In this document: positions 8,428 to 17,001 of the stretch, one piece after another
Layout: every line of letters begins with the position of its first letter
How positions within the stretch are numbered: position 1 is the stretch's first letter
Assembly: GCA_963766995.1 (NCBI GenBank)
Contig: CAVYCE010000003.1
Location: forward strand, 1,426,001-1,490,000
Origin: Bog-473 sp963766995
GTDB lineage: Bacteria > Actinomycetota > Acidimicrobiia > Acidimicrobiales > RAAP-2
Length of the DNA stretch: 64,000 bases
Direction: 5' to 3'
Program-made: the position numbers and the translations under genes
Notes under the pieces: generated by a model
Seen by the model: the letters and a program-made list of their open reading frames with translations, nothing else
Database searches by the model: none
Told to the model about the DNA's origin: nothing

Positions 8428-9440
8428 GCGAACCACACGCCCGTATCCGTGCCGATCTGGCCGATGACAGTGCCGACTTGGCCGGCGGTGGCCAAGGCCG
8501 CGATGACTTCGTGGGCCTCGCCGGCGGCGACCACCAGCACCATGCCGATGCCGCGATTAAACACCTTGTCCATTTCAGCTTCGTCCACCCCGCCGAGCCG
8601 CTGGATCTCCCCGAACACCTGCGGCTCAACCCATGTGGACCTGTCCAGCTCCGCCCCAAGCCCGTCGGGCAACACTCGAGGCAGGTTGCCCACAATGCCG
8701 CCGCCGGTGATGTGGGCACAGGCGTGGATGGCTTGACCGGTGGCAGCGCGGGCTGCCAATACGGCAGGGGTGTAGATCACTGAAGGACGCAACAGCTCGT
8801 CGGCCACTGAATGATCGGCACCGGCCCAGGCCGGGTCCCCCAGAGCAAGCCCGGCTCGTTCCAGCAGGACATGGCGAGCCAGCGTGTAGCCGTTGGATCG
8901 CAACCCGGGCGATGGCAGGCCAATGAGCACATCGCCGGCCAGCACATGCTCGTCACCGAGTTGGCGCCCCGCTTCGACGGCACCAACGGCGAAGCCGGCT
9001 ATGTCGAGATCATCGGGCGCCATTGCCCCTGGGTGTTCAGCCGTTTCCCCGCCGATCAGCGAGCAGCCGGCGAGGCGACATCCCTCACTCACGCCCTGCA
9101 CGACAGTGGCGATTCGGTCGGGATCTACCTTGCCCACCGCGATGTAATCGAGCATGAACAGAGGCTGAGCCCCCACGCAGACCAGGTCGTCAACACACAT
9201 GGCCACGAGGTCGATGCCCACGGTGTCATAGCGACCAGTGGCCTGCGCCACCATGAGCTTCGTCCCGACGCCGTCGGTGGAGGCCACCAGCACGGGATGG
9301 GTGAACTGGGACATATCGAGCGGGAACTGGCCACCGAAACCACCGATACCGGACACCATGCCCTTCATGCGCTCGACAGCAATGTCGCCCGCACCAATGT
9401 CCACTCCGGCCCCTGCGTAGGTGGCCCCGCCTTCGCCCAC
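8424..9440 (-). CDS. purM: Phosphoribosylformylglycinamidine cyclo-ligase (AIR synthetase)
   Basis: ATP-dependent ring closure of FGAM to AIR in purine synthesis. The sequence has the family start TYAGAGVDIGAGD, the ATP-binding segment VASTDGVGTKLMVA, LIGGETAEHPG and the C-terminal HITGGGIVGNLPRVLP. About 338 residues from a GTG at 9440, 5 bp after the purF stop; a longer reading frame inside purF (to 9551) does not resemble PurM. An exact start cannot be fixed because the ribosome site (CCGGAG) is weak. Its stop overlaps pyrE. Confidence 0.93.
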   Translation of the reverse strand: MGEGGATYAGAGVDIGAGDIAVERMKGMVSGIGGFGGQFPLDMSQFTHPVLVASTDGVGTKLMVAQATGRYDTVGIDLVAMCVDDLVCVGAQPLFMLDYIAVGKVDPDRIATVVQGVSEGCRLAGCSLIGGETAEHPGAMAPDDLDIAGFAVGAVEAGRQLGDEHVLAGDVLIGLPSPGLRSNGYTLARHVLLERAGLALGDPAWAGADHSVADELLRPSVIYTPAVLAARAATGQAIHACAHITGGGIVGNLPRVLPDGLGAELDRSTWVEPQVFGEIQRLGGVDEAEMDKVFNRGIGMVLVVAAGEAHEVIAALATAGQVGTVIGQIGTDTGVWFA

Positions 9441-9445
9441 GTCGG

Positions 9446-10909
9446 TCAGACTCCGGGGAGTGCTGCTTGATACGCCACCGGCTCGGGCCGACCCACAAAG
9501 GACACAGGCGTCGAACTCGGGACTGCCGTGGGGTAGTTGCCAGTGAAACATGCGTCACAGAAGCCTTCGTTCACGCCGATGGCCGCCTTCAGATTCTCCA
9601 CGCTGATGTAGGCCAGGGAGTCGGCGCCGAGGATGGAGGTCATCTCCTCAATGGAGTGATTGGCGGCCAGGAGCTCATCGGTCGACGGTGTGTCGATGCC
9701 GTAGAAGCAGGGCCACATCCATGGTGGCGACGAGATCCGCAGATGCACCTCGGCTGCGCCGGCCTCGCGGAGGAGGCGCACCACCGAACGCTGGGTGGTG
9801 CCACGCACGATGGAGTCATCCACCACGACCAACCGCTTGCCGGCGATGGTCTCGTGCAGCGGGTTCAGCTTGCGCCGGACGGCATCGCCGCGGGCCTGCT
9901 GGTCGGGAGCGATGAAGCTGCGACCGATATAGCGGTTCTTCACCAGGCCCTGGCCATAGGGAATGCCGCTCGCTCGGGCGAACCCCTCAGCGGCCGGCAC
10001 GCCCGATTCGGGTACACCCATCACCAGGTCAGCCTCGGCCGGTGCTTGCTCAGCCAGCAGCTCTCCCATGCGACAACGCGTCTCGTGCACCTCGCGGCCG
10101 TACAACTTGCTGTCCGGTCGGGCGATGTAGGCGAACTCGAAGATGCACAGGCGGGGCGACACTTCCTTGAGCCAGGGAATGGGCAGGCTGCGGACGCCAT
10201 CGGCATCAATGATGATGAGCTCACCCGGATCGATCTCCCGCACGAAGGTGGCGCCGATGACGCTGAGCGCCGGTGTCTCCGAAGCGAGCACCCATCCCTC
10301 GGGCTCTTCTGGCGTACCGAAGCGGCCAAGGCACAGCGGGCGGAAGCCGTAGGGGTCACGTACGCCGATGAGTTTCTGAGAATTCATGAGGACAAATGAG
10401 AAGGCCCCCTCGACAATGGGGAGCACCGCTTGCAAAGCCCCGGTCAGCTCGCCGGTCTCGGGAAAGGCATGGGCCAACAGTTCGGCCACGACGTCGCTGT
10501 CAGTGGCGATGGCACCGGGCAGCATTCCTACCTTCTCGGCCAGTTCCCGTGTGTTAGTGAGATTGCCGTTATGGCCAAGGGCGAATCCGGCTCGGCCGAC
10601 AGGGCGGTAGACGGGCTGGGCGCCGGCCCAGTCGGAGGCGCCGTGGGTGGAGTAGCGGGTATGGCCGATAGCCATGTGACCCTGCAGACCTGACAGCGTG
10701 CGCTCGTCGAAGACGGTGGCCACAAGACCCATGTCCTTGACCACAGTGATGGTGTTCCCGTCGGCCACAGCCATGCCAGCGGACTCCTGGCCACGGTGCT
10801 GCAACGCGAACAACCCGTCAAAGGTCAGATTCGCCACGCTCCGACCAGGTGCGTAGATACCGAAGACACCGCAGGCTTCCTTCACGGTGTCCTCATTGTC
10901 GCACAGCAA
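9446..10909 (-). CDS. purF: Amidophosphoribosyltransferase
   Basis: First committed step of purine synthesis, making phosphoribosylamine from PRPP and glutamine. The class II glutamine amidotransferase domain begins at Cys13 (ACGVFGI), which must become the N-terminal nucleophile after removal of a 12-residue propeptide. ALQHRGQESAG and HTRYSTHG follow. The phosphoribosyltransferase domain carries VVVDDSIVRGTT. 487 residues from TTG at 10909; GTG at 10885 has a better ribosome site (GAGG) and would leave a four-residue propeptide. It sits 7 bp downstream of purL. Confidence 0.95.
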   Translation of the reverse strand: MLCDNEDTVKEACGVFGIYAPGRSVANLTFDGLFALQHRGQESAGMAVADGNTITVVKDMGLVATVFDERTLSGLQGHMAIGHTRYSTHGASDWAGAQPVYRPVGRAGFALGHNGNLTNTRELAEKVGMLPGAIATDSDVVAELLAHAFPETGELTGALQAVLPIVEGAFSFVLMNSQKLIGVRDPYGFRPLCLGRFGTPEEPEGWVLASETPALSVIGATFVREIDPGELIIIDADGVRSLPIPWLKEVSPRLCIFEFAYIARPDSKLYGREVHETRCRMGELLAEQAPAEADLVMGVPESGVPAAEGFARASGIPYGQGLVKNRYIGRSFIAPDQQARGDAVRRKLNPLHETIAGKRLVVVDDSIVRGTTQRSVVRLLREAGAAEVHLRISSPPWMWPCFYGIDTPSTDELLAANHSIEEMTSILGADSLAYISVENLKAAIGVNEGFCDACFTGNYPTAVPSSTPVSFVGRPEPVAYQAALPGV

Positions 10910-10916
10910 ACCACTC

Positions 10917-13169
10917 TTAGGACTCCCCTAGCTGACGGGCCAGATTCCCTTCGTAGGCCTCTCCCAGGGCACTCAGAGGGAGGTCCACCAGGTGCTCGAC
11001 AATGAATCGCTCGCCGAAGGCCCGGCCCAGCACCGACACCGTGATGCCGGCTGCTTCTGCCTGGGCCTGGAGAGCATCGGGGTCGGCCGACGCCACCACG
11101 AAGCGAGATGGCAGCTCACAGAACAGTTCGGCGGGATGGCTGATCTCCACCGCACAGCCGACCTCTGAGGCTGTCGCCATCTCGGCCAACGCCACGGCCA
11201 GGCCGCCCGATGAGACGTCGTGTACGGCGCTGATGTGCGACGAAGCTCCCACTTCGCCGGCGACGATGGCGCTAACCAGCGCGGCCACAAAATCGGTCAG
11301 CACCTTGTGCTCGGTCAGATTGACGGGGACCAGCGTCCCCGTGCGCAGTTCGCGCCGTTCGGTGGCCCAGCGGGATCCGAAGAGGGGGAGTTCACCGCTG
11401 GGGGTACTGCGCCGGCCCAGCAGCAGCAAGGTGTCCCCATCGTTCCAAGCGAATCCCGGCGGCGTGGCGCGGAGAGAGTCGACCAGTCCAAGTACCCCGA
11501 ACACCGGCGTGGGGTCGATATCCGCCCCACCACTCTCGTTGTAGAAGCTGACGTTGCCACCGATGATGGGGAGTCCGAGCGCACGGCAGGCTTCGGCCAT
11601 GCCGTCGACGCATTCAGAGAACTGCCACATCACCTCGGGATGCTCGGGGTTTCCGAAATTGAGGCAGTCCACCACCGCCACGGGAGTCGCTCCCACGCAA
11701 GCCAGGTTGGCCACGCTCTCGGCCAGAGTCAGCGCGGTCCCCACTTTGGGATCGAGGGCGCAGTAGCGCGGATTGGAATCGGTGGTGATCGCTACCCCGC
11801 GCTCAGAAGGTGGCAACCCAGGTCCGGCCAACCGGAGCAATGCTGCATCCCCACCAGGCCCGACGACAGTGTTCAAGAAGAGCTGGTGGTCGTATTGCCG
11901 GTAGACCCACCGGGGCGAGCGGAGCAGGGCCAGGAGATCGTCTTCGCACTCGTCCTTGGAGGGCGGGACAATGGGCGGGGTCCGGTCTTCAGGTGGCGCA
12001 GCCAGGGGCCGATGGTAGAGCGGGGCATCATCGGACAGCGACGCCGCCGGCACATCGGCCAACACCGGGCCCTCGAAGCCGTCTCGGATGCGCAGTCGGC
12101 CTCCGCCGTCGGCCTCAGGCTCGGTTACCTTGCCGATGACGGTGGCGCGGACCTCCCACTTGGCGCAGATGGCAGTCACTTCGGCCAGCGACTGCGGCGT
12201 GACGATGGCCAGCATCCGCTCCTGGCTTTCGCTGGTCATCACTTCCCAGGGCTCCATGCCCTCTTCGCGTCGCGGGACAGCCGAGACATCGACATCCATG
12301 CCCACTCCGCCACGACCGGCCGTCTCGCTGGTGGCACAGGCCAGGCCGGCACCGCCCAAGTCTTGGATGCCGACCACAAGCTTGCGATCGAGCAACTCAA
12401 GGCAGGCTTCAATCAGGCGCTTTTCCTCGAAGGGGTCGCCCACCTGCACACTGGGCCGCTTGGTGTTGGCGCCGTCGGCGTCATCGCCGGAGAAGCCGGC
12501 AGAAGCCAGCACGCTCACTCCACCAATGCCGTCACGGCCGGTGCTGCTGCCCAACAGCACGGCCAGGTTGCCGGGGCCCGAAGCGATGCCCAGCACCAGG
12601 CGATCAACTGGAAGAGCACCCATGCACAGCACGTTGACCAGCGGATTCTGGGCGTAGCACGGGTCGAAAGTGAGTTCCCCGCCCACGTTGGGCACGCCCA
12701 CCGAGTTGCCGTAGCCCGAAATCCCACTGACGACGCCCTCCACCAGCCAGCGCTGACGGGCATCGTCAGGTGAGCCGAAGAAGAGGGGGTCCATAATCGC
12801 CAGTGGACGAGCTCCCATGGTGAAGATGTCGCGCAAAATGCCACCCACGCCGGTGGCCGCACCTTGATAGGGCTCGATCGCTGACGGGTGGTTGTGGCTT
12901 TCAATCCGGATGGCGATGGCAATGCCGTCTCCAGCGTCGATTACTCCGGCGTTCTCACCCGGTCCCACCAGGACCTTGGGGCCTTCGGTGGGCAGGCGCT
13001 TCCAGTACATCCTCGACGACTTGTAGGAGCAGTGCTCGCTCCACATGACGGCATACAGCGCCAATTCCAGGTGGTTTGGCTCACGGCCCAGGATGGTGCC
13101 GACGTTCCCGAATTCTTCATCGGTCAAGCCGAGTGCTCGGTGCAACGGCTCCTCGGCCGGGGGAGTCAT
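10917..13169 (-). CDS. purL: Phosphoribosylformylglycinamidine synthase subunit PurL
   Basis: Synthetase subunit of the three-part FGAM synthase (PurL with PurQ and PurS). At 750 residues it is the small PurL type, which needs separate PurS and PurQ, both encoded just upstream. Recognisable blocks are MWSEHCSYKSSR, GIAIAIRIESHNHPSAI, and the repeated AIR-synthetase-like halves with GGNVSFYNES. The ATG at 13169 follows an excellent GGAGGG site, so it is preferred over TTG at 13181. A basic-protein gene on the other strand separates it from purQ, so purL probably has its own promoter. Confidence 0.96.
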   Translation of the reverse strand: MTPPAEEPLHRALGLTDEEFGNVGTILGREPNHLELALYAVMWSEHCSYKSSRMYWKRLPTEGPKVLVGPGENAGVIDAGDGIAIAIRIESHNHPSAIEPYQGAATGVGGILRDIFTMGARPLAIMDPLFFGSPDDARQRWLVEGVVSGISGYGNSVGVPNVGGELTFDPCYAQNPLVNVLCMGALPVDRLVLGIASGPGNLAVLLGSSTGRDGIGGVSVLASAGFSGDDADGANTKRPSVQVGDPFEEKRLIEACLELLDRKLVVGIQDLGGAGLACATSETAGRGGVGMDVDVSAVPRREEGMEPWEVMTSESQERMLAIVTPQSLAEVTAICAKWEVRATVIGKVTEPEADGGGRLRIRDGFEGPVLADVPAASLSDDAPLYHRPLAAPPEDRTPPIVPPSKDECEDDLLALLRSPRWVYRQYDHQLFLNTVVGPGGDAALLRLAGPGLPPSERGVAITTDSNPRYCALDPKVGTALTLAESVANLACVGATPVAVVDCLNFGNPEHPEVMWQFSECVDGMAEACRALGLPIIGGNVSFYNESGGADIDPTPVFGVLGLVDSLRATPPGFAWNDGDTLLLLGRRSTPSGELPLFGSRWATERRELRTGTLVPVNLTEHKVLTDFVAALVSAIVAGEVGASSHISAVHDVSSGGLAVALAEMATASEVGCAVEISHPAELFCELPSRFVVASADPDALQAQAEAAGITVSVLGRAFGERFIVEHLVDLPLSALGEAYEGNLARQLGES

Positions 13170-13437
13170 GATGCCCTCCAACTTAGTGGTGTCTCCCCCC
13201 TCAAGAGGACGCCTGCCGGGCCATGAGCCCCATGTTGGGAGCGAGGTCGACGTGAACCTGCCTCACGAAGAATCGGAACCTCCTCCAACCACCCAATGCC
13301 TGAACTACTACGTCGGAATCATGCGTAATGGCGCATGGGCGATTGATTAATGCGGCGTTTGGATTTGGCGTGAACTTCCCACCAGTAATGACCATATATG
13401 ACCCAAGGTGTGATCCGTTTTGGGCCACAATGGTTGC

Positions 13438-13863
13438 ATGGCAAAAGCAAAGACACCGGCTCCTCGCAAGCCCATGAGCACGGGCCACAAGGCTGCTCTT
13501 GCTCGTGGGCGGGCCGAAAGCGCTTCAGTTCGCCATTACCTCGAAGCACTGGAGACGTCCAAGCCCAAGCGGGGCAGGAAGCGCACTCCGGCTTCGATTG
13601 ATAAGCGATTAGCCACCATTGCAATACAGCTCAGTACGTCTGATGCCCTGACAAAACTGCACCTCCTGCAAGAGCAAAAGGACCTCAATGACGAGCGCTC
13701 CCGGGTGGCCCAGATCAAGGATTTGAGCGCCTTGGAGAAGCAGTTCACCAAGGTGGCCCAGACGTACGGGGAACGTAAAGGCATCACGTACAGCACCTGG
13801 CGGGCTGCCGGGGTCAGCGCGGCCGTGCTGCAGGCTGCCGGTATCGGGCGAGCCCGAGGCTGA
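13438..13863 (+). CDS. Small basic protein of unknown function inside the pur cluster
   Basis: Protein of 141 residues, rich in Lys/Arg/Ala. The N-terminus (MAKAKTPAPRKPMSTGHKAA) is disordered and basic. KPKRGRKRTPASIDKRL follows at about 44-60, then a predicted charged helical hairpin, and a C-terminal block YGERKGITYSTWRAAGVSAA ending AAGIGRARG. I recall similar uncharacterised proteins in other actinobacteria but know no function. It could bind nucleic acid through the basic N-terminus. It is transcribed against the surrounding purine operons, ending 2 bp from the purQ stop. No clear ribosome site precedes the ATG, so a leaderless start is possible. Confidence 0.72.
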   Translation: MAKAKTPAPRKPMSTGHKAALARGRAESASVRHYLEALETSKPKRGRKRTPASIDKRLATIAIQLSTSDALTKLHLLQEQKDLNDERSRVAQIKDLSALEKQFTKVAQTYGERKGITYSTWRAAGVSAAVLQAAGIGRARG

Positions 13864-13865
13864 AT

Positions 13866-14546
13866 TCAGGCCGCAGCGGCGCTGGAGGCGGCAGTCAGCA
13901 GCGATTGCAAGAGGACAAGGCCATCCTCCGAGCCGAGCAAGGCATGCGAGGCACGCTCAGGGTGCGGCATCAGGCCGACCACGTTGCCCGCTGCATTGGC
14001 GATGCCGGCAATGTCGTCTACCGACCCGTTGGGATTGTCGGTGTAGCGCAGGACGATCTGATCGCCCTCGGTGAGTTCGCGCAAAGTGACGTCGTCACAC
14101 ACGTAGCTCCCCGAGAAATGATTGATGGGGATGACCAGCTCGTCTCCCACCTGGGCCGCACAGGTCAGCGCCGAAGTGGACTGCACCACTTGGACGGTGG
14201 TGGGCTGGCACAGGAACCGCAAGCGCCCGTTCTTTTGCAGGGCACCCGGGAGGAGCCCCGCCTCGGTTAAGACTTGAAAGCCGTTGCAGATACCCACCAC
14301 TGGCCCACCGCTGTGGGCGAACGCCACCACGGCATCCATGATGGGCGAGAAGCGGGCCAGTGCCCCGGGGCGCAGGTAGTCACCGTGGGCAAACCCTCCT
14401 GGGAGCACCACAGCATCCACTGAGCTCAGTGAGGTGTCTCCGTGCCACAAAAGTTCCGCCTGGCCGCCAATTTGTTGCATGGCGTTGACGACGTCGTACT
14501 CGCAGTTGGTACCTGGAAAGACAACGACGCCGATGCGTGCTGCCAC
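13866..14546 (-). CDS. purQ: Phosphoribosylformylglycinamidine synthase subunit PurQ
   Basis: Glutaminase subunit (226 residues) that feeds ammonia to PurL. It is a class I amidotransferase: VVVFPGTNCEYD at the start, the nucleophile elbow VVGICNGFQVLTEAG, and the PHPERASH histidine block at the end. The GTG start directly follows the purS TGA (TGAGTG), so the two are translated together. The stop is 2 bp from that of the convergent basic-protein gene. Confidence 0.95.
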   Translation of the reverse strand: MAARIGVVVFPGTNCEYDVVNAMQQIGGQAELLWHGDTSLSSVDAVVLPGGFAHGDYLRPGALARFSPIMDAVVAFAHSGGPVVGICNGFQVLTEAGLLPGALQKNGRLRFLCQPTTVQVVQSTSALTCAAQVGDELVIPINHFSGSYVCDDVTLRELTEGDQIVLRYTDNPNGSVDDIAGIANAAGNVVGLMPHPERASHALLGSEDGLVLLQSLLTAASSAAAA

Positions 14547-14804
14547 TCAGGCGCCCAGAGTCACGAGCTCGAGGGTGCTCTCCTCGATCACCGGGTTGGC
14601 CAGTAGGCGATCAGCCAGTTCTGTGGCCTTCACTCGGGCTGCGTCCTCATCAGCCGCGTCCAACTCGAAACTGAACGATCGCCCGGCCCGCACGTGAGCG
14701 ACACCCTCGAAGCCCAGAGCGGGGAGCGCCCGCTCAATAGTGGCTCCCTCCGGATCGGCAATCCCGGCTCGCAGCTGTACTTCCACCCGCGCCTGGAACC
14801 TCAT
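14547..14804 (-). CDS. purS: Phosphoribosylformylglycinamidine synthase subunit PurS
   Basis: Small bridging subunit of 85 residues that joins PurL and PurQ. It starts MRFQARVEVQLR and has the expected DPEGATIERALPALGF block followed by VRAGRSFSFEL. Its ATG overlaps the purC stop (ATGA). The longer upstream extension to 14948 lies inside purC and is not coding. Its length is usual for the family. Confidence 0.93.
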   Translation of the reverse strand: MRFQARVEVQLRAGIADPEGATIERALPALGFEGVAHVRAGRSFSFELDAADEDAARVKATELADRLLANPVIEESTLELVTLGA

Positions 14805-15697
14805 GACGTGGCACCGTACCAGTCGCCCAACGACTGCCCGGTGACTCGCTCGTAGGCCGCTGTGTATCGCGCCGACAGAGCGTCGGTGACCTCCGCCGGC
14901 AGCGGTGGAGGCGGCGGCGTGCGGTCCCAGGGTTGGGCTGCAAGCCAATCGCGCAATGGCTGCTTATCGAAGGCCGGAGGCGTCGTACCGGGGACCACCT
15001 CATCAGCGGGCCACATGCGCGAGGAATCCGGCGTACACACCTCATCGCAAAGGGAGAGGACGCCGTCCACGTACCCCAACTCGAACTTGGTGTCAGCCAA
15101 TATCAACCCTGCTTCGTCGGCCCGAGCCGCTGCTCTGGCGTAGAGCGCCAGGCAGATATCACGCGCCGCCTCGGCCACTTCTTTGCCCACCAGGTTCACG
15201 GCAGCAGCGAAGTCGATGTTGAGATCGTGTCCTACATCAGCCTTGGTTGAAGGGGTGAACATGGGCTCGGACAGGCGGCTGGCCATCTTGAGGCCTGAAG
15301 GCATCACCGTGCCGTGCACCGTGCCCGACTTCTCGTACTCCTCGAAGGCCTGGCCGGCCAGGTAGCCGCGGACGATGCATTCGAGCTTCAGCATTTCGGC
15401 CCGACGCACCAGCATGGCTCGCCCAGCCCACTCGGCCGGCGCGTCCATTCCCGGCAATTCCGCTGCTATGGCCATCGGGTCGGCCGTCACCAAGGTGCCA
15501 GGGACGATGTCGGACATCTCGCTGCACCAATAGGCGGTAATGGCTGTCAACACCCGACCCTTATTACGAATGGGCTCGGCCATAATCACGTCAAAGGCGC
15601 TCACCCGGTCAGTCGCCACCATCACCAGGTGGTCCGCCCCGGCGTCATAGAGCTCGCGCACCTTGCCTGAGTAAATGGGGCGTAGGTCAGTGTTCAT
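14801..15697 (-). CDS. purC: Phosphoribosylaminoimidazole-succinocarboxamide synthase
   Basis: SAICAR synthetase of 298 residues, which ligates aspartate to CAIR using ATP. The sequence opens with the nucleotide-binding YSGKVRELYDAG and VATDRVSAFDVIM. ECIVRGYLAGQAFEEYEKSG and ILADTKFELGY are family landmarks. It overlaps purB upstream and purS downstream by four bases each (ATGA), a chain of translational coupling. Length and motifs are intact. Confidence 0.95.
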   Translation of the reverse strand: MNTDLRPIYSGKVRELYDAGADHLVMVATDRVSAFDVIMAEPIRNKGRVLTAITAYWCSEMSDIVPGTLVTADPMAIAAELPGMDAPAEWAGRAMLVRRAEMLKLECIVRGYLAGQAFEEYEKSGTVHGTVMPSGLKMASRLSEPMFTPSTKADVGHDLNIDFAAAVNLVGKEVAEAARDICLALYARAAARADEAGLILADTKFELGYVDGVLSLCDEVCTPDSSRMWPADEVVPGTTPPAFDKQPLRDWLAAQPWDRTPPPPPLPAEVTDALSARYTAAYERVTGQSLGDWYGATS

Positions 15698-17001
15698 GTC
15701 AACTCCTCCAGTGCGTGAGCGAAACGGTCGGTGTGGCGGAGGGTCCGCTGCAGATCGAACGCGGCATCCAATTGTTCCGCCGTCACCGTGACATCGGGAT
15801 CGTCCTCCAGGATCTGCCGGAACGGGCGCCGTTCGGCCCAGGCAGCTCGGGCATCGCGTTGCACGATTCGATAGGACTCGTCCCGAGTCAGCCCCGCCGA
15901 CACCAGCGCCAGCAGCACTGACTGGCTGAACACCAGCCCGTAACTGCCGTGCACCAGGTTGTCGAGGGCGCGCTCGGGGTGTACCACCAAGCCGGTGGCC
16001 AGGCCGGTGGCCTTCCGCAGCATGTAACAGGTCAGGATGGCGGCGTCGGGCAGAGCCACCCGCTCGACGGAACTGTGTGAGATATCGCGCTCATGCCACA
16101 GCGCCACGTCCTCCAAGCCTGCCCCGAGATAGCCCCGGAGCAGGCGGGCCAATCCGCAGAGCCGCTCGGAGAGGATGGGGTTGCGTTTGTGGGGCATGGC
16201 CGAGCTGCCCTTCTGCCCAGCACCGAATGGCTCCTCCGCTTCGCCCAGCTCACTACGGGCTAGATGTCGGACTTCGGTGCACATCAGCTCGATGGTGCTG
16301 CCGATGGCGGCACAGGCATAGAACAACTCGGCGTGGCGATCACGGGCAATCACCTGCGTGGCCGGTACCGGTGTCAGCCCCAGGGAGGCACACACGTCGG
16401 CTTCCACCGACGGGTCGATATTGGAGAACGTTCCCACTGCGCCAGACAGCTTCCCCACCGCGATGGCGGCCCGAGCCGCCCGTAGGCGGCGGCGATCCCG
16501 GTCGGCCTGGAGGGCCCACAGAGCGAACTTGGCCCCAAAGGTGGTCGGCTCGGCATGCATGCCGTGAGTTCGCCCCGTTACCGGCACATCCATGAGCTCA
16601 AGCGCACGGGCGCGCAGAGCGTTAATGAAAGCGTCGAGGTCGACCAGCAACAGATCGGCTGCCCTCGTCAAAGTGGCGCACAACGCGGTATCAACCACGT
16701 CGGAGGACGTCAGTCCGTAGTGGATGTAGGAACCGGCCGGGACACCGATGCGGGCCTGCACGACATCGACGAAGGCGGCCACGTCGTGATCGGTGACCTT
16801 CTCGCGCTCCAACACCTCGGCCACGAATACCTGGTCCACGGTGGGCGCCTTGCTCCGGCACGTCGCCGCGTCCTCCGAAGGCACGACCCCGATCCGAGCC
16901 TGGGCTTCGGTGGCCAGGAGCTCCACCTCAAGCCACAGCCCGAAGCGAGCCTCGTCGCTGAACAAAGCAGCCATGTCAGGTGGCGAATAGCGGGGGATCA
17001 T
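15694..17001 (-). CDS. purB: Adenylosuccinate lyase
   Basis: Acts twice in AMP synthesis, releasing fumarate from SAICAR and from adenylosuccinate. 435 residues of the fumarase/aspartase fold. MIPRYSPPDMAALFSDEARF is a typical start, TSSDVVDTAL supplies the first active-site block, GRTHGMHAEPTTFG the second with the catalytic His, and the flexible signature loop is GSSAMPHKRNPI. It overlaps purD and purC by four bases on each side. Confidence 0.96.
   Translation of the reverse strand: MIPRYSPPDMAALFSDEARFGLWLEVELLATEAQARIGVVPSEDAATCRSKAPTVDQVFVAEVLEREKVTDHDVAAFVDVVQARIGVPAGSYIHYGLTSSDVVDTALCATLTRAADLLLVDLDAFINALRARALELMDVPVTGRTHGMHAEPTTFGAKFALWALQADRDRRRLRAARAAIAVGKLSGAVGTFSNIDPSVEADVCASLGLTPVPATQVIARDRHAELFYACAAIGSTIELMCTEVRHLARSELGEAEEPFGAGQKGSSAMPHKRNPILSERLCGLARLLRGYLGAGLEDVALWHERDISHSSVERVALPDAAILTCYMLRKATGLATGLVVHPERALDNLVHGSYGLVFSQSVLLALVSAGLTRDESYRIVQRDARAAWAERRPFRQILEDDPDVTVTAEQLDAAFDLQRTLRHTDRFAHALEELT

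Noticed and set aside
11220..12773. Open plus-strand frame of 517 codons opposite purL
   Set aside because: It is a shadow of purL; composition is that of reversed codons and no family is recognisable.
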